DNA of 64,000 nucleotides from Bryobacterales bacterium (lineage in GTDB: Bacteria; Acidobacteriota; Terriglobia; Bryobacterales; Bryobacteraceae): positions 992,001 to 1,056,000 of the forward strand of contig JADJWL010000025.1 of the NCBI GenBank assembly GCA_016716385.1, given 5' to 3'. The notes under the pieces are model-generated. The model saw only the letters and a list, made by a program, of their open reading frames with translations. It was not told where the DNA came from and did no database searches. The translations under genes were made by a program, and so were the position numbers. Below, piece by piece: positions 35,047-43,707 of this stretch; within the stretch, counting starts at the first letter, position 1, and the number at the start of each line of letters is the position of its first letter.

Positions 35047-36305
35047 TCTATCAACCACTGCCTTCCCAGCGGCGCTTTCACGCATGCGGCGCGCGGTTTA
35101 AGGGGTTCTCGGGTCCGGTGGGTTCGGGCAAGAGCGCGGCGTTGTGCCATGAGGCGGTTCGGCTCACGTACCAGAATCCTGGGCGCATGGGACTGCTGGG
35201 CGCACCGACGTATCCGATGCTGCGGGACGCGACCCAGGCGGCGCTGTTCGAGATTCTAAACGCGAACAGGCTGCCGTACGAGTTTCACAAAGCGGAGAAC
35301 GTGCTGGTGATGAAGGACACGGGGTCGAAGGTGGTGTTCCGGCCCGTGGACGACTTCGAGAGACTGCGTGGGACGAACCTGGCGTGGTTCGGGCTCGATG
35401 AGCTGACCTACACGGCAGAGCAGGCGTGGATGCGGCTGGAGGCACGCTTGCGGGATGCCGGGGCGCAGCGATTGTGCGGCTTCGGAGTGTGGACGCCGCG
35501 CGGGTTCGACTGGGTGTACGAGAGGTTCATCCGGGAGCCGCGGCCAGGGTACGAAGCTGTGCTGGCGCGGCCCTACGAGAACACCTACTTGCTGAAGCAG
35601 GTTCCGGACTTCTACGACCGGTTGAAGACGAGCTACGACACCCGGTTCTACGCACAGGAGGCGCTCGGCGAGTACCTCAGCCTGAGCGGGAACCGCGTCT
35701 ACGAGGGGTTTGAGCGGACGGTCCACATGAAGAATCTGGAGCGGAATCCGACGGCGACGCTGCTGTGGGCGCTGGATTTCAATGTGGATCCAATGTGCTC
35801 GGTAGTCGCGCAGATGGAGCGGGGGACGGTCCTGGTGCTGGACGAGATTGTGTTGCGGCGGGCGACGACGCGAGAGGCGTGCGAGGAGTTTGTGCGGCGA
35901 TTCGGAAAGCACGCCGGAGGCTTACGGGTGTATGGGGACGCATCAGGAAACAACCAGCAGACGACGGGGAGCTCGGACTTCGAGATCGTGCGGGACTTCT
36001 TCCGAGGGCGGGGAATCGCGGTGGAGTACCGGATCCCGCGGAAGAATCCCGATGTGCGGCAGCGCGTCAACGCGATGGCGGGCAAGCTGCGGAACGCTGA
36101 TGGCGACGTGGCGTTGTGGGTGGACGCACGGTGCAAGGAACTGGTCCAGGACTTCGAGCAGGTGACGTACAAGGAGCACACGACGGTGATCGATAAGGAA
36201 CGGGACCGGCGACGGACTCACCTGTCGGATGCATTGGGATACCTGGTGTGGCAGGAGTGCCAGCCGGTAGCGGCAATCGGGGAGAAAGCGCAGCGGCTGT
36301 TCTGA
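35010..36305 (+). CDS. terL: Terminase large subunit
   Basis: DNA-packaging motor ATPase/nuclease of 431 residues. The N-terminal ATPase has Walker A GPVGSGKS (about residue 35) and Walker B LAWFGLDEL (about residue 130) with the coupling region after it. The C-terminal RNase H-like nuclease has acidic residues in LWALDFNVDP, VYGDASG and THLSDALGY. Length and order match TerL. The ATG at 35010 overlaps the preceding gene and follows AGGGTGA. It would dock on the portal and thread DNA into the capsid. The intact catalytic residues suggest the motor is functional. Confidence 0.9.
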   Translation: MGRTERIRRRDIVYQPLPSQRRFHACGARFKGFSGPVGSGKSAALCHEAVRLTYQNPGRMGLLGAPTYPMLRDATQAALFEILNANRLPYEFHKAENVLVMKDTGSKVVFRPVDDFERLRGTNLAWFGLDELTYTAEQAWMRLEARLRDAGAQRLCGFGVWTPRGFDWVYERFIREPRPGYEAVLARPYENTYLLKQVPDFYDRLKTSYDTRFYAQEALGEYLSLSGNRVYEGFERTVHMKNLERNPTATLLWALDFNVDPMCSVVAQMERGTVLVLDEIVLRRATTREACEEFVRRFGKHAGGLRVYGDASGNNQQTTGSSDFEIVRDFFRGRGIAVEYRIPRKNPDVRQRVNAMAGKLRNADGDVALWVDARCKELVQDFEQVTYKEHTTVIDKERDRRRTHLSDALGYLVWQECQPVAAIGEKAQRLF

Positions 36306-36320
36306 GGTGGGGGGAGAGCG

Positions 36321-37709
36321 ATGGAGTTCATCAGACGGGAGCACCCGGAGTACATGGCGCGGAAGGGGATGTGGAAGATGTACCGCGACCTGTACGCGGG
36401 AGGAGAAGAGCTGCGGCAGTCCGCCGGGGAGTACCTGGCACGGCGCAGCAAGGAGCCAGCGGAGGTTTACGAAGAGCGGCTGGGGCGGGTGTTCTACGAG
36501 AACTACGTGGGGTCGATCATCGACTGGTACGGGGCGACGCTGCTGAGGCGAGAGCCGAACCTGATCTGCGAGGGACCGAACGACGCAGGCAAGGCGTTCT
36601 TCAGCGAGTTCGTGGAGAACTGCGACCTGCGTGGGACGAACCTGAGCGAGTTCTTCCGGGAACAACTGGTACGGACGCTAGTCTACGGGCGGAGTTACGT
36701 GGCGGTGGATTTCCCGCGTTTCACGGGGCCGTTCGCGAGCCGGGCTGAAGAGGACGCGGCGGGACGGTCACGCGCGTTTCTGGTGGATTACACGCCGGAA
36801 GAAGTCATCAACTGGAGCCGCGACGGACAGGGTGCGTTGGAGTGGATTGTGGTCCGGACGAAGGGACTGCGGCAGGACCGGGTGACGGACTCCGGGTGGC
36901 GGCGGGAGACGCGTTGGCTGTACTACGACCGGCGCCAGTATCGGGTGTACGAACAGACCGCGGGCGAGGGCACCGACGGAAAGATTGAACTGGTTGACGA
37001 GGGACCACACGGGCTGGCGGCGCTCGACCGGGTGCCGGTGTTCGAGATGCGGGTGTCGGAAGGCCTGTGGCTGATGAACAAGGCGGCACTTTTGCAACTG
37101 GAACATTTCAACAAGTCCAACGCACTTGCCTGGGCGCTGACGATGGGGCTATTCGCTATGCCGGTCGTGTATTCGGAGCGCGAATGGAACCAGATCGTCG
37201 GGGAAAGCTACTACATCCAGCTCGGGCCACAGGACCGGTTTGGGTGGACGGAACCGGAAGGACACGTCTATCAGATCGCGGCAGACAACCTGGTGCGGCT
37301 GAAGGATGAGATCTACCGTGTCTGTTACCTGCTGACACAAGCCGGCGGGTCGCAGGCGACGCCGCAGTCGGGTTTGAGCAAGCTGCGGGATTTCGCGATC
37401 ACGCAAGAAGTGCTGCGGGCGTACGGCGATGCCGTGAAGGAAACGATGAAGCAGGTGCTACGGGCGATTGAGGATGCACGGCAGGACGCGCTTTTCGTCG
37501 ATGTGTCCGGGCTGGATGAATTCGATATCGGAGACTTCGAGGGCGAACTGGATGAGGCGAAGAAGCTGCTGGAGCTCGGGATTCAATCGCCCACGATGAA
37601 GCGGCAGTTGTTCAAGAAGCTGGCGCTCAAATACTTCTGCGACGCGCGGCAGGAAGTAAAGAACCAGATCGCGGAGGAGATTGACCGGTCTTTCGCGGTG
37701 GAGGGATAA
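36321..37709 (+). CDS. Portal protein
   Basis: A 462-residue protein in portal position. It has an N-terminal helical segment, a central domain with FYENYVGSIIDWYGATLL and VYGRSYVAVDFPRF, and a C-terminal helical region ending in a long helix with EELDEAKKLLELGIQS. This resembles DUF4055-type portal proteins. Portals form the dodecameric ring through which DNA enters. GGTGGGGGAGA precedes the start, 15 bp after terL. No protease or head-maturation gene follows, unlike HK97-type phages. Confidence 0.82.
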   Translation: MEFIRREHPEYMARKGMWKMYRDLYAGGEELRQSAGEYLARRSKEPAEVYEERLGRVFYENYVGSIIDWYGATLLRREPNLICEGPNDAGKAFFSEFVENCDLRGTNLSEFFREQLVRTLVYGRSYVAVDFPRFTGPFASRAEEDAAGRSRAFLVDYTPEEVINWSRDGQGALEWIVVRTKGLRQDRVTDSGWRRETRWLYYDRRQYRVYEQTAGEGTDGKIELVDEGPHGLAALDRVPVFEMRVSEGLWLMNKAALLQLEHFNKSNALAWALTMGLFAMPVVYSEREWNQIVGESYYIQLGPQDRFGWTEPEGHVYQIAADNLVRLKDEIYRVCYLLTQAGGSQATPQSGLSKLRDFAITQEVLRAYGDAVKETMKQVLRAIEDARQDALFVDVSGLDEFDIGDFEGELDEAKKLLELGIQSPTMKRQLFKKLALKYFCDARQEVKNQIAEEIDRSFAVEG

Positions 37710-37751
37710 GGCGCGGGACGAGTTTCTCAAACGGGAAGGGGACGAAGAGCC

Positions 37752-38321
37752 ATGGACGAATTGCAGGAGCGGCCGGAGCTGGATGTAGCAGCGATTGTCC
37801 GGCAGGCCGTGGAAGAGTACGCGAAGACCGAGGTGCACAAGAGCGAACCGGCGCATAAGGCGGAGTTGCTCGAAGAACGGCGGCGCCGCGAGCAACTGGA
37901 ACGCCGGGTGAATGAACTGGTCGAGGAGAACAACCGGAGCCGGGCGCGCGCGGAAGAAGCGGAGCGGCACGCGGCTATCCGCGCGGAGTTGCAGCGTTTG
38001 GGCGTGCAGAAGGTAGACCTGGCGTTCAAGGCGGTGCGGGACGAGGTGAGCCGTTCCGAGGATGGGCGGCTCGTGGGGCGTTCCGAACAGGGCGAAGTGG
38101 AACTGAAGGACTACCTGACCGGCTTCGTCGCGACCAACCCGGAGTTTCTGCCGGCGCGGATTTCAGGCGGGTCCGGGGTGACGGCTGGACAGAAAGGCCC
38201 GGCGGCGGGGAGCGCGCCGGTGGATCTGGAGAAGATCCGGCCTGGAATGTCCAAAGAAGAGATGGAGCGCGTCCGGCAGGAGATTCTGCGCGTGACGGGG
38301 CAGACCATGCGTGGTCTGTAA
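37752..38321 (+). CDS. Scaffold-like coiled-coil protein
   Basis: A 189-residue, highly charged protein. Residues about 35-90 form a coiled coil (ELLEERRRREQLERRVNELV), then a conserved-looking segment (RAELQRLGVQKVDLAFKAV), and a low-complexity Gly/Ala linker before an acidic C-terminal helix (PGMSKEEMERVRQEILRV). Position between portal and capsid and composition match phage scaffold or minor head proteins of the P22/gp20 type, which guide capsid assembly and are then lost. Sequence identity is not conclusive. Confidence 0.72.
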   Translation: MDELQERPELDVAAIVRQAVEEYAKTEVHKSEPAHKAELLEERRRREQLERRVNELVEENNRSRARAEEAERHAAIRAELQRLGVQKVDLAFKAVRDEVSRSEDGRLVGRSEQGEVELKDYLTGFVATNPEFLPARISGGSGVTAGQKGPAAGSAPVDLEKIRPGMSKEEMERVRQEILRVTGQTMRGL

Positions 38322-38373
38322 GCCGCGAGGGTGAGCGGCAGAGAGCAAGGAAGAAGAAAGAGAGGAGAGACGA

Positions 38374-39285
38374 ATGCCATCGATTACATCAAGCAACGTT
38401 GCACAGGCGATCGTGAAGCTGGTGGCGGCGGATGCACTGCCGGCGCTGGTGGGGAACCTTGTGATGGGGAACCTGGTGAACCGGGACTACGAGCCGACGC
38501 TGGCGCAGGCCGGCGATACGGTGAACATCCCGATTCCGCCGACGCTGCAGGCGAACAACATCACGGAGGGCGGGTCGGTGACGACGCAGAATCCGGATCT
38601 GGGGAATTCGCAAATCGTGCTGGATTCGCACGTGGAGGCGACGTTCCAGATTCCGGACGTGACGAAGGTTTTGGCCGTGCCGGATCTTCTCAACGTATAC
38701 CTGCAGCCGGCTGTGGTGGCCATCGCACAGCGGATCGAGAGCGATCTGATGGGTCTGTATCCGGGGTTCACGACGAACTCGCCGGTCGGCACAGGTGGGT
38801 CGGCGATCACCGAAGCGACGGTGGACGCGGCTGAGACGGCACTGTTCAACGCGAAATTGCCAGCGAGCGAGCCAAAGTACCTGGTAGTGGACGGAGCGAC
38901 CTACTCGCAGTTGAGGCAGATCCCGCGGTTCAGTGAGTACCAGACCGCCGGTGAGGCCGGTCTGCGGGCGCTGGTGGACGGATCGGTTGGGAAGATCAAG
39001 GACTTCTTCGTGTTCCGTTCGCAGTTCGTGAAGAAGACGGGCGTGTCGCCTGCGACGACGCACAACATGGCGTTTGCGAAGAATGCCCTTGGGTTGGTGA
39101 TCCGCCGGTTGCCGCAGCCTTTGCCGGGCACCGGCGCGATCGCCGAATACGCAGAACTGGGCAACTTCGGGATGCGGGTGATCATGAGCTACCAGCCGAA
39201 TACGCTGGCGCAGCAGTTCACGGTGGACGTGCTGTACGGGGCGGCGGTGATCCGGAACAGCTTCGGCGTCCAGGTGCGGAGCTAG
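38374..39285 (+). CDS. Major capsid protein (P22 coat/HK97-fold type)
   Basis: A 303-residue capsid protein. It opens with an N-terminal arm (SITSSNVAQAIVKLVAADALP), then MGNLVNRDYEPTLAQAGDTVNIPIP, the spine-helix region near IAQRIESDLMGLY, LVVDGATYSQLRQIPRF, and the beta-hinge end with LAQQFTVDVLYGAAVIR. The layout matches P22-coat-like capsids that need no N-terminal cleavage. GAGGAGAGACG precedes the ATG. A strong terminator follows at once (39305-39351), as is usual for the most abundant virion protein. No protease is encoded nearby, consistent with this class. Confidence 0.87.
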   Translation: MPSITSSNVAQAIVKLVAADALPALVGNLVMGNLVNRDYEPTLAQAGDTVNIPIPPTLQANNITEGGSVTTQNPDLGNSQIVLDSHVEATFQIPDVTKVLAVPDLLNVYLQPAVVAIAQRIESDLMGLYPGFTTNSPVGTGGSAITEATVDAAETALFNAKLPASEPKYLVVDGATYSQLRQIPRFSEYQTAGEAGLRALVDGSVGKIKDFFVFRSQFVKKTGVSPATTHNMAFAKNALGLVIRRLPQPLPGTGAIAEYAELGNFGMRVIMSYQPNTLAQQFTVDVLYGAAVIRNSFGVQVRS

Positions 39286-39304
39286 GCCAAAGGGTCATGG
39301 GGTG

Positions 39305-39351
39305 GGCCGGACGGCGGGGGCGAACTGCTTCCGTCGGCCGGCCTTTTTGTT
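39305..39351 (+). terminator. Intrinsic terminator after the capsid gene
   Basis: GGCCGGACGG (39305-39314) pairs with CCGT plus CCGGCC (39331-39343, bulge CGG), then TTTTTGTTT (39344-39352). A 10-bp stem with a U-run, 20 bp past the capsid stop. It would create capsid-rich mRNA. Confidence 0.8.
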
Positions 39352-39376
39352 TGGAGAGGGAGAGGAGACACGAAGG

Positions 39377-39697
39377 ATGAACCTCAAGGTGTACTACCAA
39401 AAGATCGCTGAGGTGGAAGGCCGCATCGCCGAAGAGTATCCGGTCGTGGTGAGCCTGGAGACCGCCGATGGGGGGAGAGCGGGAGTTCTCTCCGAGACGA
39501 CGCCGCGGGTGGCCGCGAAGATGGTCGTGGACGGACGGGTTCGCCTGGCGAGCGACGAAGAGGCCAAAGAATTTCGGGAGCGACTGGCTGAAGAGCGGCG
39601 CATCGCGGAGCAGAAGGCGACGGCGAGCCGGATGCACATCACGGTACTCACCGAATCAGACCTGCGGGCGATCAAGGGCTCCAAGCCGGCGAAGTAG
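39377..39697 (+). CDS. Head-region protein of unknown role
   Basis: A 106-residue charged protein (MNLKVYYQKIAEVEGRIAEEYPV; then AAKMVVDGRVRLASDEEAKEFRERL) located between capsid and the connector gene. Small alpha/beta proteins in this position often decorate or complete the head, but I see no diagnostic motif. The start at 39377 follows CGAAGG; the open frame upstream lies in the terminator and is ignored. Seventeen bp before the next gene. Confidence 0.65.
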   Translation: MNLKVYYQKIAEVEGRIAEEYPVVVSLETADGGRAGVLSETTPRVAAKMVVDGRVRLASDEEAKEFRERLAEERRIAEQKATASRMHITVLTESDLRAIKGSKPAK

Positions 39698-39713
39698 AGG
39701 ACAGGAGGCGGGG

Positions 39714-40466
39714 ATGGCGCTGTACACGGATAGTCCGGTCTTCACGATTGAGGAGTTGATGGCCTACGAGACGGGAGTTCTCGATACGGCGCAACGCGAA
39801 GGAATCAACCTGACAACAAAGATCCACCTGGCGCGCGAAGAGGTGGGGTTGGAACTGTTGAGCGTGCTGCGCCGGACGCCTGTACCGGGAGGCGGGACGG
39901 CCGATCTGGCGAGGGTGGTGGTGACGGCGCCGCTGCGGCTTTGGCAGATTTTCCACACGCTGGCGATTGTGTACCGGGATGCACATCACAGCCAATTGAA
40001 CCAACGCTACCGGGGCAAGTGGCAGGAGTACTCAGCACTGGGGCGGTGGGCGGCAGGACTTCTGTTCCAGATCGGTGTTGGGACGGTGACGAATCCGATT
40101 CCGGAAGCGGATGCGCCAGTACTGAGCGAGACCGCGGGGTCGCTTGCGACGGGAGTCTACAGCGTGCAGGTTGCGTGGACGAACGCGGCGGGACAGGAGG
40201 GGGCTCCGAGCAACCTGGCGTCGATAGCGATCCAGGGCGGCGGGACGTTGGAGGTGGGTGTGCCGCAGCCGCCGGCGGGAACGACCGGATGGAACGTTTA
40301 CGTAGGGGCGACGCCAAGCGATCTGTTTCAGCAGAACGCCACGGCGTTGAGTCCCACGCAGACGTGGGTTGCGCCGGGAGTGTCGCTGGCAAGCGGAAAG
40401 CGTCCTGGGACGGGGCAGGAACCGGACACTCTGCGGCCGATGCCGCGTGTCACTTTGCGCGCATAG
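39714..40466 (+). CDS. Head-tail connector-like protein with C-terminal Ig-like domain
   Basis: A 250-residue protein. The N-terminal ~110 residues are helical (LARVVVTAPLRLWQIFHTLAIVY), like phage adaptor or neck proteins. The C-terminal part (about 125-250) is an Ig/fibronectin-like beta domain: VYSVQVAWTNAAGQEGAPS and PAGTTGWNVYVGATPSDL. A domain of the same design occurs in the tail-tip protein at 47103. GGAGGCGGGG precedes the ATG. The role (adaptor below the portal, or head decoration) is inferred from position only. Confidence 0.65.
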   Translation: MALYTDSPVFTIEELMAYETGVLDTAQREGINLTTKIHLAREEVGLELLSVLRRTPVPGGGTADLARVVVTAPLRLWQIFHTLAIVYRDAHHSQLNQRYRGKWQEYSALGRWAAGLLFQIGVGTVTNPIPEADAPVLSETAGSLATGVYSVQVAWTNAAGQEGAPSNLASIAIQGGGTLEVGVPQPPAGTTGWNVYVGATPSDLFQQNATALSPTQTWVAPGVSLASGKRPGTGQEPDTLRPMPRVTLRA

Positions 40467-40474
40467 GGGGAACC

Positions 40475-40969
40475 ATGGCGAGTGTGGGAAAGCGGGTGGC
40501 CAGCAAGACTGTGGCTCTGCTGCAGTCGCCGAGCGGGTTGAACGAGAACCTGGCCGCGATGAACGAAGTGGAAGGAATGCAGTTGCCCGAAGTCGGCGAA
40601 CGGCAGATCCACCTAGCGAATATCGCGGTCGATCTGCTCGACCGGAGCGCAGGCACGCAGTATCCGGCGGCGCATGTGTATTGCGACAAGATTGTGAACC
40701 AGCTCCGGGAGAAGTTCCGGATCTTCTCGGGGAAAGCGCACATGGCGATTGAGGTGAGGGTGTCCCAAGATCGCCTGGAAGGAATCGAAGAGGCGCTACA
40801 GGTGTACGTCGATGTGGTGACGAGAGTGCTGGACCAGAACCGAGGCGACTGGGGAGACGGGATGTTCTACACGGGCGGGTATGAAGCATCGTTTGGCCCG
40901 GTCAGACGAGGCGGACGAAATTTCATCCAGACGGGGAAGGTCACGTTTGAGGTGCAGGTGAGCCAGTAG
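40475..40969 (+). CDS. Neck/tail completion protein
   Basis: A 164-residue protein between connector and tail tube genes. It includes VDLLDRSAGTQYPAAHVYCDKI and the terminal strand-rich region RRGGRNFIQTGKVTFEVQVSQ, typical of tail-terminator or minor tail proteins that sit between head and tail tube. No named family could be fixed by eye. It follows the connector by 8 bp with GGGGGAACC as ribosome site. Confidence 0.6.
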   Translation: MASVGKRVASKTVALLQSPSGLNENLAAMNEVEGMQLPEVGERQIHLANIAVDLLDRSAGTQYPAAHVYCDKIVNQLREKFRIFSGKAHMAIEVRVSQDRLEGIEEALQVYVDVVTRVLDQNRGDWGDGMFYTGGYEASFGPVRRGGRNFIQTGKVTFEVQVSQ

Positions 40970-40998
40970 GAGAGTTCGGGAAGGAGACGGAGTTCGTT

Positions 40999-42174
40999 AT
41001 GTCGTGCAGTGCTTACATTTCTTCGAATGCGAACCGGCTGTATGCGGCTCGGGAAGCGGGGTACGGTCAGGTGCCAGCAATTACGGCCGGGAACCGTTTT
41101 CCCGCGGTGAAACTGACGACCCGGCAACAACTGGACGTGGCCGACCGGAAGGACAAGACCGGCAGCCGTACGTTTGGCGGAGTGCCGACGGGTTCCCGGA
41201 AGCGGACGAGCTTCCAGTTGCGCACTTACATGACGGGATGGGACCAGAATGGCGAGCCCGGGTACGGACCGTTGTTTGAGGCCAGCCTGGGCGGGAGTCC
41301 GTTGCTGTTCACTGGTGGGGTGCTGGCGGCAGGGACGACACAATCGCAGTTGGTGTTCAACGCGGTTCATGGTCTGATCTCCGGTCAGGCGGTGACGCAT
41401 GGCGGCGAACTCCGGTTCGTGGATGCCGTGGTGAACGATAGCACGGCAATTTTGAATGCACCGCTGTCGGTGACACCGATGGCAGGATCGCCAGTGGGTC
41501 CGACAGTGACGTACATGCTGCAGACGCAGCTTCCGTCAGTGAGTGTGTTCGACTACTGGAGTCCTGCGACGTCAGTCCAGCGCATTCTGGCCGGAGCGGC
41601 GGTAGACCGTCTGGACATTCAGATCAACGGCGATTATCACGAGTTCGAATTCCGCGGAGGCGCCCAGGACATCCTGGACAGCGTCAGTTTCGCCAGTGGG
41701 ATGGGCGCTTTGTCGAGCTTTCCCGCGGAGCCGGCGCCCGACGTATTCGATTACACGATCATTCCCGGCCATCTCGGACAGGCGTGGCTCGGCGCAAATC
41801 CCGAGCGGTTCTATACGATCACTGACGCCACGGTGCGGCTCGAGAACGACATCGATTTCCGGGCGCGCGAGTTCGGAAGCGCACTGGCGCGTTGTTTGGC
41901 ACCGGGGCGGCGATCGGTGTCGGCGAACTTCAGCCTGTACGAACAGGATGATGAGGCGCACAAAGCGCTATACCAGGCTGCGCGGCAACAGTCGCCGATC
42001 GCGGTGATGTTTCAGCTTGGCCAACAGTCGGGACAACTGTTCGGGGCGTACATGAGGAGCGTGGTCCCGGAAGTTCCCGACTTCGATGACAGCGATCGGC
42101 GGCTGCAGTGGGCGTTCCGTGACGCAAGGGCACAGGGCACGATCGACGATGAACTAGTCGTGGCATTTGGGTAA
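40999..42174 (+). CDS. Major tail tube protein
   Basis: A 391-residue tail tube candidate. N-terminal region has GNRFPAVKLTTRQQLDVADRK; an inserted beta domain spans about 120-200; the C-terminal part with FSLYEQDDEAHKALYQAARQ and QQSGQLFGAYMRSVVPEVP and a final RDARAQGTIDDELVVAFG strand resembles the tail-tube fold. It is longer than lambda gpV (246) because of the insertion. Position before the chaperone pair supports the call. It would polymerise into the tail tube around the tape measure. Confidence 0.75.
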   Translation: MSCSAYISSNANRLYAAREAGYGQVPAITAGNRFPAVKLTTRQQLDVADRKDKTGSRTFGGVPTGSRKRTSFQLRTYMTGWDQNGEPGYGPLFEASLGGSPLLFTGGVLAAGTTQSQLVFNAVHGLISGQAVTHGGELRFVDAVVNDSTAILNAPLSVTPMAGSPVGPTVTYMLQTQLPSVSVFDYWSPATSVQRILAGAAVDRLDIQINGDYHEFEFRGGAQDILDSVSFASGMGALSSFPAEPAPDVFDYTIIPGHLGQAWLGANPERFYTITDATVRLENDIDFRAREFGSALARCLAPGRRSVSANFSLYEQDDEAHKALYQAARQQSPIAVMFQLGQQSGQLFGAYMRSVVPEVPDFDDSDRRLQWAFRDARAQGTIDDELVVAFG

Positions 42175-42177
42175 CCG

Positions 42178-42540
42178 ATGACTTACGAAAGCATTCTACA
42201 GAAGGCGTCGGTTGTGGCGCCAGGCGTCACATTAGTGATCGCCAAGATGTCCTTCGCGCGACGTTTGGAACTGGCGACGAAGATCCGTGAGATCGCGGCC
42301 CGGCTGGAGTATCTGAACGCGGGCGACGGGCGCGAGCGGATGGAGGCGGCGATTCTGACGGGTGAAGTCGAACGCCTCTATGTGCAATGGGGTCTCAAGG
42401 AGATCATAGGCTTGCTGATCGATGGGGAACCGGCAACGCCTGACAGGCTGATCGACAACGGGCCCGAGGAACTGTTTCGCGAGGCGCTCGAAGCTGTGAA
42501 GTCGGAATGCTCGCTCAGTGAGGCCGAGCGAAAAAACTGA
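42178..42540 (+). CDS. Tail assembly chaperone, short form (G-like)
   Basis: A 120-residue helical protein (MTYESILQKASVVAPGVTLVI; KEIIGLLIDGEPATPDRLID; C-terminal SECSLSEAERKN) directly after the tail tube and before the tape measure, the place of lambda gpG-type chaperones. The last codons are CGA AAA AAC TGA, so the heptamer A AAA AAC (42531-42537) ends against the stop. Ribosomes shifting -1 would continue into the downstream frame to 42863. Three bp after the tail tube stop. Confidence 0.8.
   Translation: MTYESILQKASVVAPGVTLVIAKMSFARRLELATKIREIAARLEYLNAGDGRERMEAAILTGEVERLYVQWGLKEIIGLLIDGEPATPDRLIDNGPEELFREALEAVKSECSLSEAERKN
42531..42537 (+). promoter_or_regulatory. Programmed -1 ribosomal frameshift site (A AAA AAC)
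   Basis: A canonical X XXY YYZ slippery heptamer in the zero frame of the chaperone gene, immediately followed by the TGA stop (42538-42540). A -1 shift re-reads AAA AAA and continues with CTG ATC GTC. The -1 frame stays open for 108 codons to the TGA at 42861-42863. It parallels the lambda G/GT site in position, though lambda uses GGGAAAG. Confidence 0.85.
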
Positions 42541-42863
42541 TCGTCGCCTTCCACTTTCAACAATCGGCGCCGGCCGGCTGGAGGTGCGACGACTGCAGAA
42601 GGTCCTGCCTGGAGCGGAAGCGGAGATGCGGCTTCCTGCCGGCGGGGGCGAGAGGGCCGGCGCATGTAGTGTGGGCGCGTGGACGAGTCGCGATCGAGGA
42701 ATGCCCGAAGAGCTACATCTCCGCGCGGAGCCTGGAGTGGATCGATAGATACGCTCTGTGGCGCCGGCTCGGCATGCTCTACTCGGAGCCCATCAGTGTG
42801 AAGGATCTGGAGGCGTTCACGGCACTTGAACAAGAGTTGGCGACGGAGAGAGGCGATGGCTGA
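42537..42863 (+). CDS. Tail assembly chaperone extension (T-like), reached by -1 frameshift
   Basis: Open frame of 108 codons with no suitable start at its head, readable only as an extension of the 120-residue chaperone; the fusion would have 228 residues. The extension contains a Cys cluster, RCDDC-x3-C then C after six more residues, which may bind zinc, and a C-terminal helical part (EECPKSYISARSLEWIDRYAL). An ATG-like internal start (GTG at 42669) is possible but has no ribosome site. Its stop overlaps the next gene start (42856). Confidence 0.78.
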   Translation: MIVAFHFQQSAPAGWRCDDCRRSCLERKRRCGFLPAGARGPAHVVWARGRVAIEECPKSYISARSLEWIDRYALWRRLGMLYSEPISVKDLEAFTALEQELATERGDG

Positions 42864-43704
42864 CAGAGAACTCGAACAGATCGTTCAAGAAGCGTTCCGG
42901 CAAAGTGCTGGAGGCCTGCTGGAAGGAGTGCCGGTTCCTGATCTGGCGGTCAGCCTGACGGCGCCCGAGGGGACACCGCGTCAGGGGACGGCAGAAGTGG
43001 TCGAGGCTATTCTTCGGAATACCTTGCAAAGCGGGGAATCACTCGGGACCGGATTGCAGGCAGTGAACCTCACGAACGTGGAGACACCCCGGCCGACTGG
43101 GCCCGGGCAGGAGTCAGAAGCCCCACGGTCGGGAGACGAACTTGCGGAGCGACTCGGTGAAACAACGCGCCAAGTGTCAGGGTTGGCGCAGGTGGGGCAG
43201 ACTCTGGCGGATATTGTCTGGGCAAACACGCAGGCGCTACTCCGGCCACCCGTGGCGGGTGTTGCGTCGAGTGGCGGGGTCACACGGAACGCGGGCAGCG
43301 CGGCGTTGAGCTTTCTGACAAGCGGATTCGGTTTGAGTCCTCTTGTGACTTCGCTGGCGAGCTTGTTCAGGCGCGGCGACAGAGAAGAAGCCGCGGCACC
43401 GTTGATTCGCTATGCGCTTCCGCCACCTGTGCGGTTCGATGCGATCAACAGCAGGGAGGGCGGCAACTCCCCGTTCGGCTTTGCGGCTGTGGATTACGGC
43501 GCCGGCCCACAGCCGCGAGCGATCCAGATCCAGACCGAGACGGTGCGCGCGGCAGCACCCGTGAACCCGGTTCCGCAGATCACGATTCAAGTGCAGGCGA
43601 TGGACAGCCGCAGCTTTCTCGATCACAGCGACGACATTGCGCGCGCAGTGCGCGATGCAATGTTGAACATTCATCCCTTAAACGATGTGATTCAGGATCT
43701 CTAG
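42856..43704 (+). CDS. Short tape-measure-like protein
   Basis: A 282-residue protein right after the chaperone pair, the tape-measure position. The N-terminal part is Gly/Ser/Pro-rich; helical segments run near 100-190 (LAQVGQTLADIVWANTQALL; AALSFLTSGFGLSPLVTSLA, weakly hydrophobic). The C-terminal IQVQAMDSRSFLDHSDDIARAV and MLNIHPLNDVIQDL looks like the conserved tail seen in tape-measure proteins of related cassettes. It is far shorter than lambda gpH (853), so the predicted tail would be short. No Tat or lysis activity is seen. ATG 42856 follows GGAGAGAGG. Confidence 0.65.
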   Translation: MADRELEQIVQEAFRQSAGGLLEGVPVPDLAVSLTAPEGTPRQGTAEVVEAILRNTLQSGESLGTGLQAVNLTNVETPRPTGPGQESEAPRSGDELAERLGETTRQVSGLAQVGQTLADIVWANTQALLRPPVAGVASSGGVTRNAGSAALSFLTSGFGLSPLVTSLASLFRRGDREEAAAPLIRYALPPPVRFDAINSREGGNSPFGFAAVDYGAGPQPRAIQIQTETVRAAAPVNPVPQITIQVQAMDSRSFLDHSDDIARAVRDAMLNIHPLNDVIQDL

Positions 43705-43707
43705 ACC

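Noticed and set aside
39377..39697. Head maturation protease
   Set aside because: The small protein after the capsid has no Ser/His catalytic signature and is too short.
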